Shown in pieces: positions 8,412-18,572 of a DNA stretch of 64,000 nucleotides. The translations under genes and the position numbers were made by a program. The notes below the pieces were generated by a model that saw nothing but the letters and a program-made list of their open reading frames with translations, had not been told where the DNA came from and searched no databases. Positions within the stretch are counted from its first letter, which is position 1; every line of letters starts with the position of its first letter. Origin of the DNA: Rhodobium gokarnense (lineage in GTDB: Bacteria > Pseudomonadota > Alphaproteobacteria > Rhizobiales > Rhodobiaceae); the NCBI RefSeq assembly GCF_025961475.1, contig NZ_JAOQNS010000006.1:124001-188000 (forward strand). Reading direction: 5' to 3'.

Positions 8412-9032
8412 TCAACGGTCTGCACTCTCGTGCCAGCGCGGCCGGTAGCCTGCGGCAAGCACGGCGAGGATGGCGGGCGGCGTCAGTACGGAAACCGTGA
8501 TGCCCACCGGTCGCTCAACAGCCAGCCCATAGCCCTCGAAACGCCAAGGCAACAGCCGGTCCCCGGAGACCGCGTGCGGAACACCCTCAAAAACGACCAT
8601 CGCCCCGTCCGGCAGCCCGTCGATGCATACCTCGTGCAGCCTCTTCTCCCGCCCCGCGAGCCGCTCCCCATGCAGCACCCGGTCCATCTCTCCGGCCTTC
8701 GGCGATCGCCCGAGCCCCGCCGCCCGCGCCCATGATTCGGCGAACGCCCGCGCATCGGCCCGCCGGCACTCGAAACAGGGCCTGTGGCCGGCCGACAGCG
8801 CCGTCACCTCGTCGAGAAAGAAGAGCTCCGTATAGCCGCGCCCCATCACCGCGCGCCAGCGGCCGCGGAACGCCGTCTCGCAGGCGATCCAGGCCTTCGA
8901 GGCCCAGCGCCGCTTTGTCAGCGTTTTTGTAGCCGGATCATGCAGTTGGCCGCCGCGATTGCCCATCATCGTGCCGCGGGCGCCATGCGCGACAAGGACG
9001 CCGTCGGGCCTCACCCGGTTCTGAAATGCCAT
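8412..9032 (-). CDS. Conserved hypothetical protein with CFECRR motif
   Basis: A 206-residue cytoplasmic protein starting MAFQNRVRPDGVLVAHGARG. Visible features are GTMMGNRGG near the N-terminus, RHW-type aromatic/basic stretches (KRRWASKAWIACETAF), and HRPCFECRRADARAF, a CxxC-like pair that could bind metal. I recall similar uncharacterised proteins in other alphaproteobacteria but cannot name a function. The ATG at 9030-9032 is preferred over the track-length frame that starts at 9119, because family-like sequence starts there and GAAGGACAG precedes it. Confidence 0.6.
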   Translation of the reverse strand: MAFQNRVRPDGVLVAHGARGTMMGNRGGQLHDPATKTLTKRRWASKAWIACETAFRGRWRAVMGRGYTELFFLDEVTALSAGHRPCFECRRADARAFAESWARAAGLGRSPKAGEMDRVLHGERLAGREKRLHEVCIDGLPDGAMVVFEGVPHAVSGDRLLPWRFEGYGLAVERPVGITVSVLTPPAILAVLAAGYRPRWHESADR

Positions 9033-9112
9033 CGCCTGTCCTTCCCTTCCGCCGCGCCGCTCCGGCCGCGCGGGATGCTCCGGGGATGCAACCTGAGGGG
9101 TGTGAAGCCAAA

Positions 9113-9142
9113 CTGTCACATTCTTGGCTTATCAGCTCTCAT
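9113..9142 (+). promoter_or_regulatory. Possible Pho box upstream of btaA
   Basis: CTGTCAC (9113-9119) and CTCTCAT (9136-9142) each match six of seven bases of the PhoB half-site CTGTCAT, and lie 44-73 bases before the btaA start. Their spacing (23 bp) is one base off two 11-bp periods, so the match is suggestive only. Betaine-lipid genes are PhoB-controlled in Sinorhizobium. Confidence 0.35.
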
Positions 9143-9185
9143 CTTTTTCAAACCGAACGCCAGCCGAGGAAAGGCCGATCCGGTG

Positions 9186-10427
9186 ATGAGCCAGAGCGCC
9201 CCCCATTCGCCGACGAAAACCACCAAGACCCTCCTGAAGAAGGCCGTGCACCGCCCGAAGGCGGGCCTCGTCAACGGCTTCCTGGAGCGGGCCTTCACCT
9301 TCGCCTTCAAGGGTCTCGTCTACCCGCAGATTTGGGAGGACCCGGATGTCGACATGCAGGCCCTGGACCTGAAGCCCGGGTCCCGCATGGTGGCGATCGC
9401 CTCCGGCGGCTGCAACATCCTGTCCTACCTGACGGCCGATCCCAAGGACATCACCGCCGTCGACCTCAACCGCGCGCACATCGCCCTGACGCGGCTGAAG
9501 CTTGCCGGCGCCCGGCACCTGCCGTCCTACGACGCCTTCTACCGCTTCTTCGGCGAGGCCGACGAAAAGGCCAACGTCAGCGCCTACAAGCGCTTCCTGC
9601 GCGACCGCATCGACGGCGACACCCGCAAATACTGGGAGGGCCGCGACCTCACCGGCCGCAAGCGCATCACGCTGTTCTCCCGCGACCTCTACCACCACGG
9701 CCTCCTCGGCTATTTCGTCGGCGCCGCCCATTTCGTCGCCCGGCTCTACGGCGTCGATCCCAAGGACATGGTCCACTGCAAGACCATCGACGAGCAGCGC
9801 ACCTATTTCGACACGGTGATCGCGCCGATCTTCGACAAGCGGCTGGTGCGCTGGGCGACCTCCAAGAAGATGTCGCTCTACGGCCTCGGCATCCCGCCGG
9901 CGCAATATGAGGCACTGGCCGGCGGCGGCGACATGTCGACGGTGCTGCGGGCGCGGCTGGAAAAGCTCGCCTGCGACCACCCCATGGGCGAGAACTATTT
10001 CGCCTGGCAGGCCTTTTCGCGCGGCTATGCCGGCGGCCAGTCCGGCCCGCTGCCGCCCTATCTGCGCCACGAGCATTTCGAAAAGATCCGCGACAACGCC
10101 GATCGCGTGAACGTCGTCAACCGCTCCTTCACCGACCATCTGGAGGGCGAGGCCGACGATACTCTCGACGCCTATGTGCTGCTCGACGCCCAGGACTGGA
10201 TGACTGACGCCCAACTCAACGACCTCTGGGGCCAGATCACCCGCACGGCAAAGCCCGGCGCCCGCGTCATCTTCCGCACCGCCGCCGAGCCGAGCCTGTT
10301 GCCGGGCCGGGTTGCCGACGACATCCTCGGTCGCTGGACGTATGAGGAAGAGCGCTCGCTGGACCTCGGCCACCGGGACCGCTCGTCGATCTATGGCGGC
10401 TTCCACATCTACCGGTTCAACGGCTGA
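9186..10427 (+). CDS. btaA: S-adenosylmethionine:diacylglycerol 3-amino-3-carboxypropyl transferase
   Basis: First enzyme of betaine lipid (DGTS) synthesis: it moves the 3-amino-3-carboxypropyl group of S-adenosylmethionine to diacylglycerol at the membrane. The 413-residue product is the family's usual length. Near the N-terminus are the conserved FKGLVYPQIWEDPDVD and the SAM-binding IASGGCNILSYL with VDLNRAHIAL; the C-terminal part has LDAQDWM and the GARVIFRTA strand. The ATG at 9186 is selected because conserved sequence begins shortly after; the open frame upstream is antisense to the neighbouring gene. btaB follows after six bases, so the two are one operon. Confidence 0.93.
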   Translation: MSQSAPHSPTKTTKTLLKKAVHRPKAGLVNGFLERAFTFAFKGLVYPQIWEDPDVDMQALDLKPGSRMVAIASGGCNILSYLTADPKDITAVDLNRAHIALTRLKLAGARHLPSYDAFYRFFGEADEKANVSAYKRFLRDRIDGDTRKYWEGRDLTGRKRITLFSRDLYHHGLLGYFVGAAHFVARLYGVDPKDMVHCKTIDEQRTYFDTVIAPIFDKRLVRWATSKKMSLYGLGIPPAQYEALAGGGDMSTVLRARLEKLACDHPMGENYFAWQAFSRGYAGGQSGPLPPYLRHEHFEKIRDNADRVNVVNRSFTDHLEGEADDTLDAYVLLDAQDWMTDAQLNDLWGQITRTAKPGARVIFRTAAEPSLLPGRVADDILGRWTYEEERSLDLGHRDRSSIYGGFHIYRFNG

Positions 10428-10433
10428 GGCGTC

Positions 10434-11156
10434 ATGAAGTCCTTCAATCCGGAGACGGCGGCCCGGTTTTCCGGGCCCGCCCCGTCGCCCGTGCATACCG
10501 AAAGCCAGGCAAACGGCGCGCTGATGGACGGCATTTATCGCCACCAGCGCCACATCTACGACGCGACCCGAAAATTCTACCTGCTCGGCCGCGACCACCT
10601 GATCTCAAGGCTCGACCCGCCGCAGGGCGGCTCGGTGCTGGAGATCGGCTGCGGCACCGGCCGCAACATGCTCGCCGCCGGCCGCCGCTACCCCTACGCC
10701 CGCTTCTGCGGCATCGACATCTCCGAAGCGATGCTGAAGACCGCCGCCACCAACATCGCCCGCGCCGGCGAAATCGGCCGCATCCGCATCGCCGCCGCCG
10801 ACGCGGCCAACTTCGACGCCAACGCCCTCTTCGGCGTCCCCGCCTTCGACCGCGTCGTTTTTTCCTACACCCTCTCCATGATCCCCCCCTGGCGCGAAGC
10901 GCTTCGCCTTGGCCTTTCCCACCTGAAGCCGGGCGGGCGGGCGCATATCGTGGACTTCGGCCAACAGGAACGGCTCCCGGCGGCGTTCCGGGGGCTGCTG
11001 TTCGCCTGGCTGAAGGGGTTTCATGTCACGCCTCGTGCGGATCTGCGCGAGGCGCTGGAAGAGGCGGCGGGGGAGGGGGGGGCGGACGTGACTTTCGCGC
11101 CGCTTTATCGGGGGTATGCGTGGTATGGGGAGGTGGGGCGTAGCGGGTCAGGATAG
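10434..11156 (+). CDS. btaB: Diacylglyceryl-homoserine N-methyltransferase
   Basis: Triple N-methylation of diacylglyceryl-homoserine to the betaine lipid DGTS, completing the pathway begun by BtaA. The 240-residue protein has the BtaB start region MDGIYRHQRHIYDATRKF, a class I SAM-binding motif VLEIGCGTGRNM and the acidic loop GIDISEAML. It begins six bases after btaA. An ATG at 10524 would give the core alone. Its 3' end overlaps the convergent gene at 11148-12617 by nine bases, and the last residues (GEVGRSGSG) look atypical, perhaps because foreign DNA arrived next to it. Confidence 0.92.
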   Translation: MKSFNPETAARFSGPAPSPVHTESQANGALMDGIYRHQRHIYDATRKFYLLGRDHLISRLDPPQGGSVLEIGCGTGRNMLAAGRRYPYARFCGIDISEAMLKTAATNIARAGEIGRIRIAAADAANFDANALFGVPAFDRVVFSYTLSMIPPWREALRLGLSHLKPGGRAHIVDFGQQERLPAAFRGLLFAWLKGFHVTPRADLREALEEAAGEGGADVTFAPLYRGYAWYGEVGRSGSG

Positions 11157-12617
11157 CGATTCATTTGAAGCAATTTCGTCGCCGGTCGCTTGACCTGCAT
11201 CCGCCGTAGGCGTCTCGGGGAAAGCCACTAACCCGATGCCATGTACCACCGCTTCACGGCACTTCGTGGCAAATTCCGTATCACCGCTCTCAATCACGTA
11301 CCGACATACTGCGAATAGATCTGGGGTATGTATGAGCGCAACCGATTGTGATTTTGCAGATGTCACGCATTTTTCGGTAAAGGGTTCCGAGCGTTCGGAA
11401 GGTGGTGTAAGGCGATAGGCGTTACCAAAGAGGACTCCTTTTGCGGGCTTACTGACCTCGTCACGCTCAAGGTCTTCATGAATGTTCATTGCAAGCTGTC
11501 GTAGCTTCGAGATCGCAATTGCCTTCGTGTCCTTCCCTTCCGCCTCGCCTAACAGACGCCCTTCTGGGGAGGAAAAAACTGCGTCAAACTCACTCTTGCC
11601 GTCATCGTAGTTCTCGGCACTAAACCCAAGTATTCTGAGCGCCTTGAGAATCGCTGCCTCAAGCGGTTTCCCAGACTCATACAAAAGCCCGCGAAGCTCA
11701 CCTGCCTCTACGAGTGCTGCTTTCAGGTCTTCTTTGCGCTTTTGCGCCTGTTCGAGTGCTTCTTCGGCACGGAGAAGTTCCTGTTGAAGCTCGCCTTCTG
11801 CACTGAGTAAGTAATCCGTAGCGTTCGCCCAGCCCGGCTCCGAGGTGCGTTCTGCACCCTGCCTCAGTGCGCGATCAATTGCCATAACCTCGTCAATATA
11901 GGATGCGGCGAACGTTCTAGCATCAGCAGTAAACAGGTCGTCATCTTCGTCTGTCTGGTCTTCTTCCTGGGAGAAAAAATGATCCGGTGCGAAGTCCATA
12001 TCAGGAAGAAGCAGCAAAGCTCCGTTGGAAATTTGATGCCCTACGATGAGTCCGACGGCCCGGTCACCATGCTTTGTGGTTAGGCATGCATTCTTATCTA
12101 TATCAGGAATCACAACTTCATAATTTGAAAGCGGACCAAACTGTCGCCAATAACTTGCAAGCACTTCCTGGTATTCTGGGCGAAGAACGATCTCGCGCCC
12201 ACGCCCGACGTGCCAGTTGAAATCGACAGGAATGGAGCAATAACTGTCAAAATTATCAACGATACGAGTTACTTTTTGATTTTTCCCGGTGCCAGAGGTT
12301 TTTTTCTGTCCAGTTTGGACGAAAACTTCAGCCGGTTTGCATAGGTGCGCAATGACCGTCTTCCCAATCTCTACCGCCTCGCCAAGTTCCCTGCGCCAAT
12401 GATCGCAGGCCTCTTTAAGCGCAAAAGAATTTCCGTCACTTAGGCACGGTTTCCCTTGGTATTCGCTCATTTTATAGTCGTATCGTATAAATTCATTAAC
12501 TTCTGGACGGAATATAACTATATCCCAATCAAGAAGTGAGGCTCGATCGTTAAAGTCGATATAGTCGACATTATCAGATGCGAGTGAAATTCCGACAGAT
12601 GCGATCTTCTTTGCCAT
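11148..12617 (-). CDS. Coiled-coil protein with PD-(D/E)XK nuclease-like C-terminal domain
   Basis: A 489-residue protein of unknown family, visibly AT-richer than its neighbours and so probably acquired. The N-terminus (IASVGISLASDN to LLDWDIVIFRPE) looks like an alpha/beta sensor-type fold. Residues about 215-230 are acidic. Residues about 271-306 form a coiled coil rich in Glu/Gln/Lys/Leu. After it comes LEAAILKALRILGFSAE, then D345 in KSEFDAVF and E360-x-K362 in LGEAEGKDTK, the spacing of a PD-(D/E)XK nuclease core, followed by LIHTPDLFAVCRYV. Whether it cuts nucleic acid is inference. It overlaps btaB convergently by nine bases and has no obvious partner gene. Confidence 0.65.
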   Translation of the reverse strand: MAKKIASVGISLASDNVDYIDFNDRASLLDWDIVIFRPEVNEFIRYDYKMSEYQGKPCLSDGNSFALKEACDHWRRELGEAVEIGKTVIAHLCKPAEVFVQTGQKKTSGTGKNQKVTRIVDNFDSYCSIPVDFNWHVGRGREIVLRPEYQEVLASYWRQFGPLSNYEVVIPDIDKNACLTTKHGDRAVGLIVGHQISNGALLLLPDMDFAPDHFFSQEEDQTDEDDDLFTADARTFAASYIDEVMAIDRALRQGAERTSEPGWANATDYLLSAEGELQQELLRAEEALEQAQKRKEDLKAALVEAGELRGLLYESGKPLEAAILKALRILGFSAENYDDGKSEFDAVFSSPEGRLLGEAEGKDTKAIAISKLRQLAMNIHEDLERDEVSKPAKGVLFGNAYRLTPPSERSEPFTEKCVTSAKSQSVALIHTPDLFAVCRYVIESGDTEFATKCREAVVHGIGLVAFPETPTADAGQATGDEIASNESLS

Positions 12618-12820
12618 TAATCACCTTTGCACGAAAGCGCTAGCGAGCAGTTTAGGCCTTTTGCTGTATGGTCCAATATGGTGAGCATAGAGCGCGGACA
12701 AATGGGTAGTGGGGTTTTGACTGCCGACGACTTTCGCATGGTACTACATCTGCACGTGGCGTGACGTTGCCGGCTTGCTCTTCATCCCCGCAGCACAGAG
12801 CAAAACAGCCTTCGCCCCCA

Positions 12821-14623
<1,803 letters not shown>

Positions 14624-14639
14624 CGGACAATCACTGAGA

Positions 14640-14897
14640 AGAATCGGGACGAAAACCCTTCATAGCAGCTTCGCCCCCGCCGTCGCGAACCCTTCCCGGC
14701 CACGACGATATACACGTCCTTCGGCCCATGGCGCCGAGGATCAGGGCCGGAGTGTCACGAAGGTGTGAGAACGGTTTATCGCCGCCGCGGCCCGCCCTAC
14801 CTCGGAATTGATCGCAAGCACGCTACAATCCAATCAGCTTCTCGTTCGCTCCGATCACACCGGCCACGCGGCCGGATGCCCGAAAGGAGGCATGTTC
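14640..14897. other. Intergenic with a short lutC-like relic
   Basis: This gap holds a roughly 35-bp stretch (14700-14735) resembling, on the same strand, the last codons of lutC (reads as GPKDVYIVV on the minus strand). The rest shows no gene. The promoter and ribosome site of the following gene lie at its right end. Confidence 0.3.
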
Positions 14898-15386
14898 ATG
14901 ACGACCGTCCTCTTCACCCGCCGCACCTTCCTCGCCGTCGGCGGTGCCGTCGCCATATCCGGCGTCTCCGGCCTCCGCGTTCCGGCAAGTGCGAAAGGTC
15001 TCGCGCCGACGCCGACGATGCGCGGCGGGGCCAACAACTATATTCCCGGCGCCCCGATCGTGGAGCGCATCGGTGGTGGCGGTTTCCTGATGACGGGCAC
15101 CGTGCGCCGCGCCGGCGATGGTGCCCCGCTCGCCGGCCAGCGCATCCAGATCTGGGCGCACACGACCGAAGGCAACGAGCGCGACCGGCGTAGCCACGGC
15201 GCGACGCTCACCGACGCCAACGGCGAATTCCGCCTGGAGATGCCGCAGATCGTGCCGGCCTTCGGCCAGCCCCATGGGCACCTCGCCTATGACAGCGGCG
15301 ACTTTAGGACGGTGTTCCTGCGCCCGGTGATGCGCAGTTCCAGGGACACGTCGCTGCATGCCGACTTCGTCCTACAGCCGGCCTGA
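14898..15386 (+). CDS. Tat-exported intradiol-dioxygenase-fold protein
   Basis: A 162-residue exported protein. The N-terminus has a twin-arginine signal (FTRRTFLAVGGAVAISGVSG). The mature part has a beta-sandwich of the intradiol dioxygenase type: FLMTGTVRRAGDGAPLAG, RIQIWAHTTEG, GATLTDANGEFRLEMP and GHLAYDSGDF. The usual iron-ligand motif RPxHIH is absent, so dioxygenase activity is doubtful. AGGAGG at 14885-14890 sits seven bases before the ATG at 14898, fixing the start. The next gene, a ferric-reductase-like membrane protein, follows with a small overlap or gap, implying joint function at the outer face of the inner membrane. Confidence 0.7.
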   Translation: MTTVLFTRRTFLAVGGAVAISGVSGLRVPASAKGLAPTPTMRGGANNYIPGAPIVERIGGGGFLMTGTVRRAGDGAPLAGQRIQIWAHTTEGNERDRRSHGATLTDANGEFRLEMPQIVPAFGQPHGHLAYDSGDFRTVFLRPVMRSSRDTSLHADFVLQPA

Positions 15387-16035
15387 CGACGGTGGCGGTC
15401 GAGACGACGTGACCCGGGTCCGCGCCATCCTGATCTGGGCCGCCCTTGCGGCGGCCGTCGTGGTGCCGATCGCGGTTGCCGCGACGAGCCCGCTGCTCGC
15501 CTGGCGCCAGCCGGTCTATATCGCGGCGGGCTTTGCGGGCATCGTCGCGATGGCATTGCTGCTGGTCCAGCCCCTCATCATCGGCGGGTTCCTGCCAGGC
15601 TTTTCCGGCCGGCTTGCGCGGAAGGTGCATCGCGGGATCGGGGCCTTGCTGGTCCTCGCCGTCGTCGTCCATGTCGCGGCGCTTTGGGTGACGAGCCCGC
15701 CGGACGTCGTCGACGTCCTCCTCTTTCGGTCGCCGACGCCCTTCTCCGTCTGGGGCGTCATCGCCATGTGGGCCGTCTTCGCCGCAGCGCTCTTGGCGGC
15801 GTTCCGCCAGCGGTTGAAGTTGCCGCCGCGCCTGTGGTGGCGCATCGCCCACACGGCCCTTGCGGCGGCGACCGCCGTCGGCAGCGTCGTCCATGCCATG
15901 CTGATCGAAGGGACCATGGGAACCGTGTCGAAGGCAGCGCTCTGCACGCTGGTTCTCCTGGCAACGGCGAAGGTGATCGCGGATCTGCGCGTGTGGTCGC
16001 TGAGACCCCGCCGCCGCAGCGCGCGGGCCCGGTGA
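15358..16035 (+). CDS. Ferric-reductase-like transmembrane protein
   Basis: A 225-residue inner-membrane protein with about six hydrophobic segments. Histidines lie in helices as expected for heme b binding (KVHRGIGALLVLAVVVHV and WWRIAHTALAAATAVGSVVH), the pattern of the ferric reductase-like transmembrane family. It has no flavin or NAD domain, so it would pass electrons to or from a partner. The ATG at 15358 overlaps the upstream gene by 29 bases; a GTG at 15409 would avoid this. The C-terminus is strongly basic (RPRRRSARAR). Its partner is probably the Tat-exported protein just upstream. Confidence 0.75.
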   Translation: MPTSSYSRPDDGGGRDDVTRVRAILIWAALAAAVVVPIAVAATSPLLAWRQPVYIAAGFAGIVAMALLLVQPLIIGGFLPGFSGRLARKVHRGIGALLVLAVVVHVAALWVTSPPDVVDVLLFRSPTPFSVWGVIAMWAVFAAALLAAFRQRLKLPPRLWWRIAHTALAAATAVGSVVHAMLIEGTMGTVSKAALCTLVLLATAKVIADLRVWSLRPRRRSARAR

Positions 16036-16243
16036 TCCTGCGGCGGCAGGGCGGCAGGGCGCCATAGGCGTCGCCGGCGCGTCCGGCCCGGAGCTGCCAC
16101 TCAACGGCTATGAAGCGAACGGCAATTGCGAGCCCTGTTCGGTAATCATGATCTCCGGCGGGCCGTTCCGGTGATCACTTCAATGCGTTGATAGTCGTCC
16201 GACATAAGCCTCTATCCTCGCGGATAACCCCAAGCCTTCTTGT

Positions 16244-18196
16244 TCACTCCGGACTGTCCGATTGAAACAGGGGCCAATGCGCGTCCTTGCTATTGCCGAC
16301 GATCTTGATTTTAACTGAATCTAGGTACCGTGAGTTTCGATAATTCACATTTGCCAAACTCAGCTCGCTCAGATTTTTTAACTTCGAGAGGGGTGCGAGA
16401 TCTAGATGCCGCACATCGGAAATCCTGAGCGAAGTAAGGCTTTCCGAGCCAACAATATCAGACAAATCCAAGCGCCTTGCCCGTACCGATAGACTGGTCA
16501 GGTTCGAGAGCTGACGCAGGGCAGAGATATCGCTGACGTTGTTTGCGTACACCGATAGACTGGTCAGGTTCGAGAGCTGACCCAGGGCAGAGATATCGCT
16601 GATGTTGTTTGCGTGCAGCGATAGACTGGTCAGGTTCGAGAGCTGACCCAGGGCGGAGATATCGCTGACGTTGTTTGCGTTCACCGATAGGCTGGTCAGG
16701 TTCGAGAGCTGACCCAGGGCGGAGATATCGCTGGCGTTGTTTGCGTGCACCGCTAGTCTGGTCAGGTTCGAGAGCTGACCCAGGGCGGAGATATCGCTGA
16801 CGTTGTTTGCGTTCACCGATAGACTGGTCAGGTTCGAGAGCTGACCCAGGGCGGAGATATCGCTGACGTTGTTTGCGGTTACCGATAGGCTGGTCAGGTT
16901 CGAGAGCTGACCCAGGGCAGAGATATCGCTGACGTTGTTTGCGTTCACCGCTAGGCTGGTCAGGTTCGAGAGCTGACCCAAGGCGGAGATATCGCTGACT
17001 TTGGCCGCGTTCACCGCTAGGCTGGTCAGGTTCGAGAGCTGACCCAGGGCAGAGATATCGCTGACCTTGTTTGCGCTCACCACTAGGTTGGTCAGGTTCG
17101 AGAGCTGACCCAGGGCGGAGAAGATGCTACTCTTTAACCCAGCATTGCCGACCGCCAATCGTCGAACGTTTGTCAACAACAGCAGGTCTTCAGAGCGCTT
17201 GATCGTGCCGTCGCGTTTCCTGAAGACAATGATTTCGGCCTTTTGGGCGATTTCCTTCGGCAAAGGGTCTCCTGCCAAGAGAATCTCTTTCACGCGGCGC
17301 TCTGCCGCCATGACTTCGGGATCGCGCTGTCTCTCGATAGTATTTTGAGCTGGACGACAATGCTTTTTCAGACGTTCGCCTGTCGCCTGCAAGGCGTCAG
17401 CCAAGCCACGCATTTGATCGTAGGCAAGATGGCGAAGGCGTTTTCTGAACGCGCTCCATTCTTCGACCCAAATCTGTCCTACATCTATTCCGGCTCTCAT
17501 AACGTCAGCGGTACTGATGATCACGTCGGGCAATTTTCTAAGTGCCTTGCCTGCAGATTCGTACCAACGCGCAACAATCGGGCGGATGCGAATTTGCGAC
17601 TGCACTGAGTGCGCAATGTTCGCGCTGTCTTGAATTTGACGCCTTAGATTTTCGGCCTTCTTGGAATCAGGTTCCGACCATTCCGATAGATTTTGATGCT
17701 CTGCTTCAGCGTTCTCGGATACATCGCGCGAGGCGTCAGAAATCTCTGCGAACGTACCGTCGTCCTCGAATTCGAAGCTCTCTTCTGCGCCTACATAGTC
17801 GTCATACCTATTCTGGGCCTGAGCACGATACTCATCGAGCGCCGTACCGACCGCGCCGTATAGCCGGGTCATCGCTTGATCGAGTTGGCTATCGCGGATG
17901 AAGAAGGTGTCTTCTTCATCCAGATTCTCGGGCTCTTCGCCGTCGATGTAAAAGTGGTCCCGTCGAACCAACGGGAGCATATATCGCGCAAAGTTCAGCG
18001 GCTCGACGCAGCCTTCAGCAGTGCCATCTTTGAGGCTTAGGAGGGAGAGACAAAGCTCGTTCACCGCTTCCTCAGGAAATTTTCGTGGCATCAAATTGAT
18101 GCCACGCAACCTGTCAGCGACTAGCGCGGCTTCCTTGGCGACCTGGTGCAGTTCACGTGCGAGGTTCGCGTTCGGGGTTATATAATCCAAAGCCAT
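16244..18196 (-). CDS. Leucine-rich-repeat protein with near-identical 22-residue repeats
   Basis: A 650-residue protein without signal peptide or membrane segment. Residues 1-335 are alpha-helical, acidic in the middle (about 85-175) and unlike any family I know. From about residue 355, ten 22-residue repeats of the type SDISALGQLSNLTSLSVNAN follow each other, then two diverged repeats (DLSDIVGSESLTSL, DLAPLSKLKNLSEL) and a short C-terminal cap. The repeats resemble internalin-type leucine-rich repeats that form a curved binding surface. They differ from one another mainly at the positions after LT (S/R/N), after L (S/A) and before A (N/T/H/Y/R). The gene is AT-richer than its neighbours. 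The ligand is unknown. Confidence 0.82.
   Translation of the reverse strand: MALDYITPNANLARELHQVAKEAALVADRLRGINLMPRKFPEEAVNELCLSLLSLKDGTAEGCVEPLNFARYMLPLVRRDHFYIDGEEPENLDEEDTFFIRDSQLDQAMTRLYGAVGTALDEYRAQAQNRYDDYVGAEESFEFEDDGTFAEISDASRDVSENAEAEHQNLSEWSEPDSKKAENLRRQIQDSANIAHSVQSQIRIRPIVARWYESAGKALRKLPDVIISTADVMRAGIDVGQIWVEEWSAFRKRLRHLAYDQMRGLADALQATGERLKKHCRPAQNTIERQRDPEVMAAERRVKEILLAGDPLPKEIAQKAEIIVFRKRDGTIKRSEDLLLLTNVRRLAVGNAGLKSSIFSALGQLSNLTNLVVSANKVSDISALGQLSNLTSLAVNAAKVSDISALGQLSNLTSLAVNANNVSDISALGQLSNLTSLSVTANNVSDISALGQLSNLTSLSVNANNVSDISALGQLSNLTRLAVHANNASDISALGQLSNLTSLSVNANNVSDISALGQLSNLTSLSLHANNISDISALGQLSNLTSLSVYANNVSDISALRQLSNLTSLSVRARRLDLSDIVGSESLTSLRISDVRHLDLAPLSKLKNLSELSLANVNYRNSRYLDSVKIKIVGNSKDAHWPLFQSDSPE
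16480..17135. repeat. Ten tandem 66-bp direct repeats inside the LRR gene
   Basis: The stretch TGGTCAGGTTCGAGAGCTGA recurs at an exact 66-bp period from about 16494 to 17088 (ten units), with TTGTTTGCG linkers. The high DNA identity between units shows a recent or homogenised in-frame expansion. Unit number could change by unequal recombination without breaking the frame. Confidence 0.9.
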
Positions 18197-18572
18197 CGAC
18201 TTCGGTCCTAGTTCAAGGGCTGGTTAAGTCCCTGACACTCCGGTGATGATAAGTCTAGTGCGAACGTAGGCAGAGTCTGTTACTGAAAGCCCGCGATCAG
18301 CATATCTATCTGACTAAGCATCGCTTTGTTCGGAGGGGCAAATTTGCGCAGAAATTATGTGCTGATCTTTGAGCACTATCGTTTGGTTCTGAGATGGCAG
18401 CTTTGTCCGCATTGCTGTCGCTTGTGCTTGCTGCAGCGAATGCCCGCTTCCCCGCCCATTCCGGCAATTCGCACTCATCGCCGCTTGGCCTCTTCGTCCT
18501 CTGAGGAGACTTGTGCGTTCCCTGTGGGACGCCAGGATAGCGTTGCCATTCGGCCGATGAGGCCGTGCGCCG
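18197..18572. other. Intergenic, no gene seen
   Basis: About 375 bp between the start of the LRR gene and the lutC fragment. Frames through it lack ribosome sites and continue antisense to the fragment. It may hold the LRR gene promoter. Confidence 0.4.

Noticed and set aside
16480..17135. Regular 66-bp repeats as a CRISPR array
   Set aside because: Units are contiguous and in frame, with no unique spacers; they encode leucine-rich repeats.
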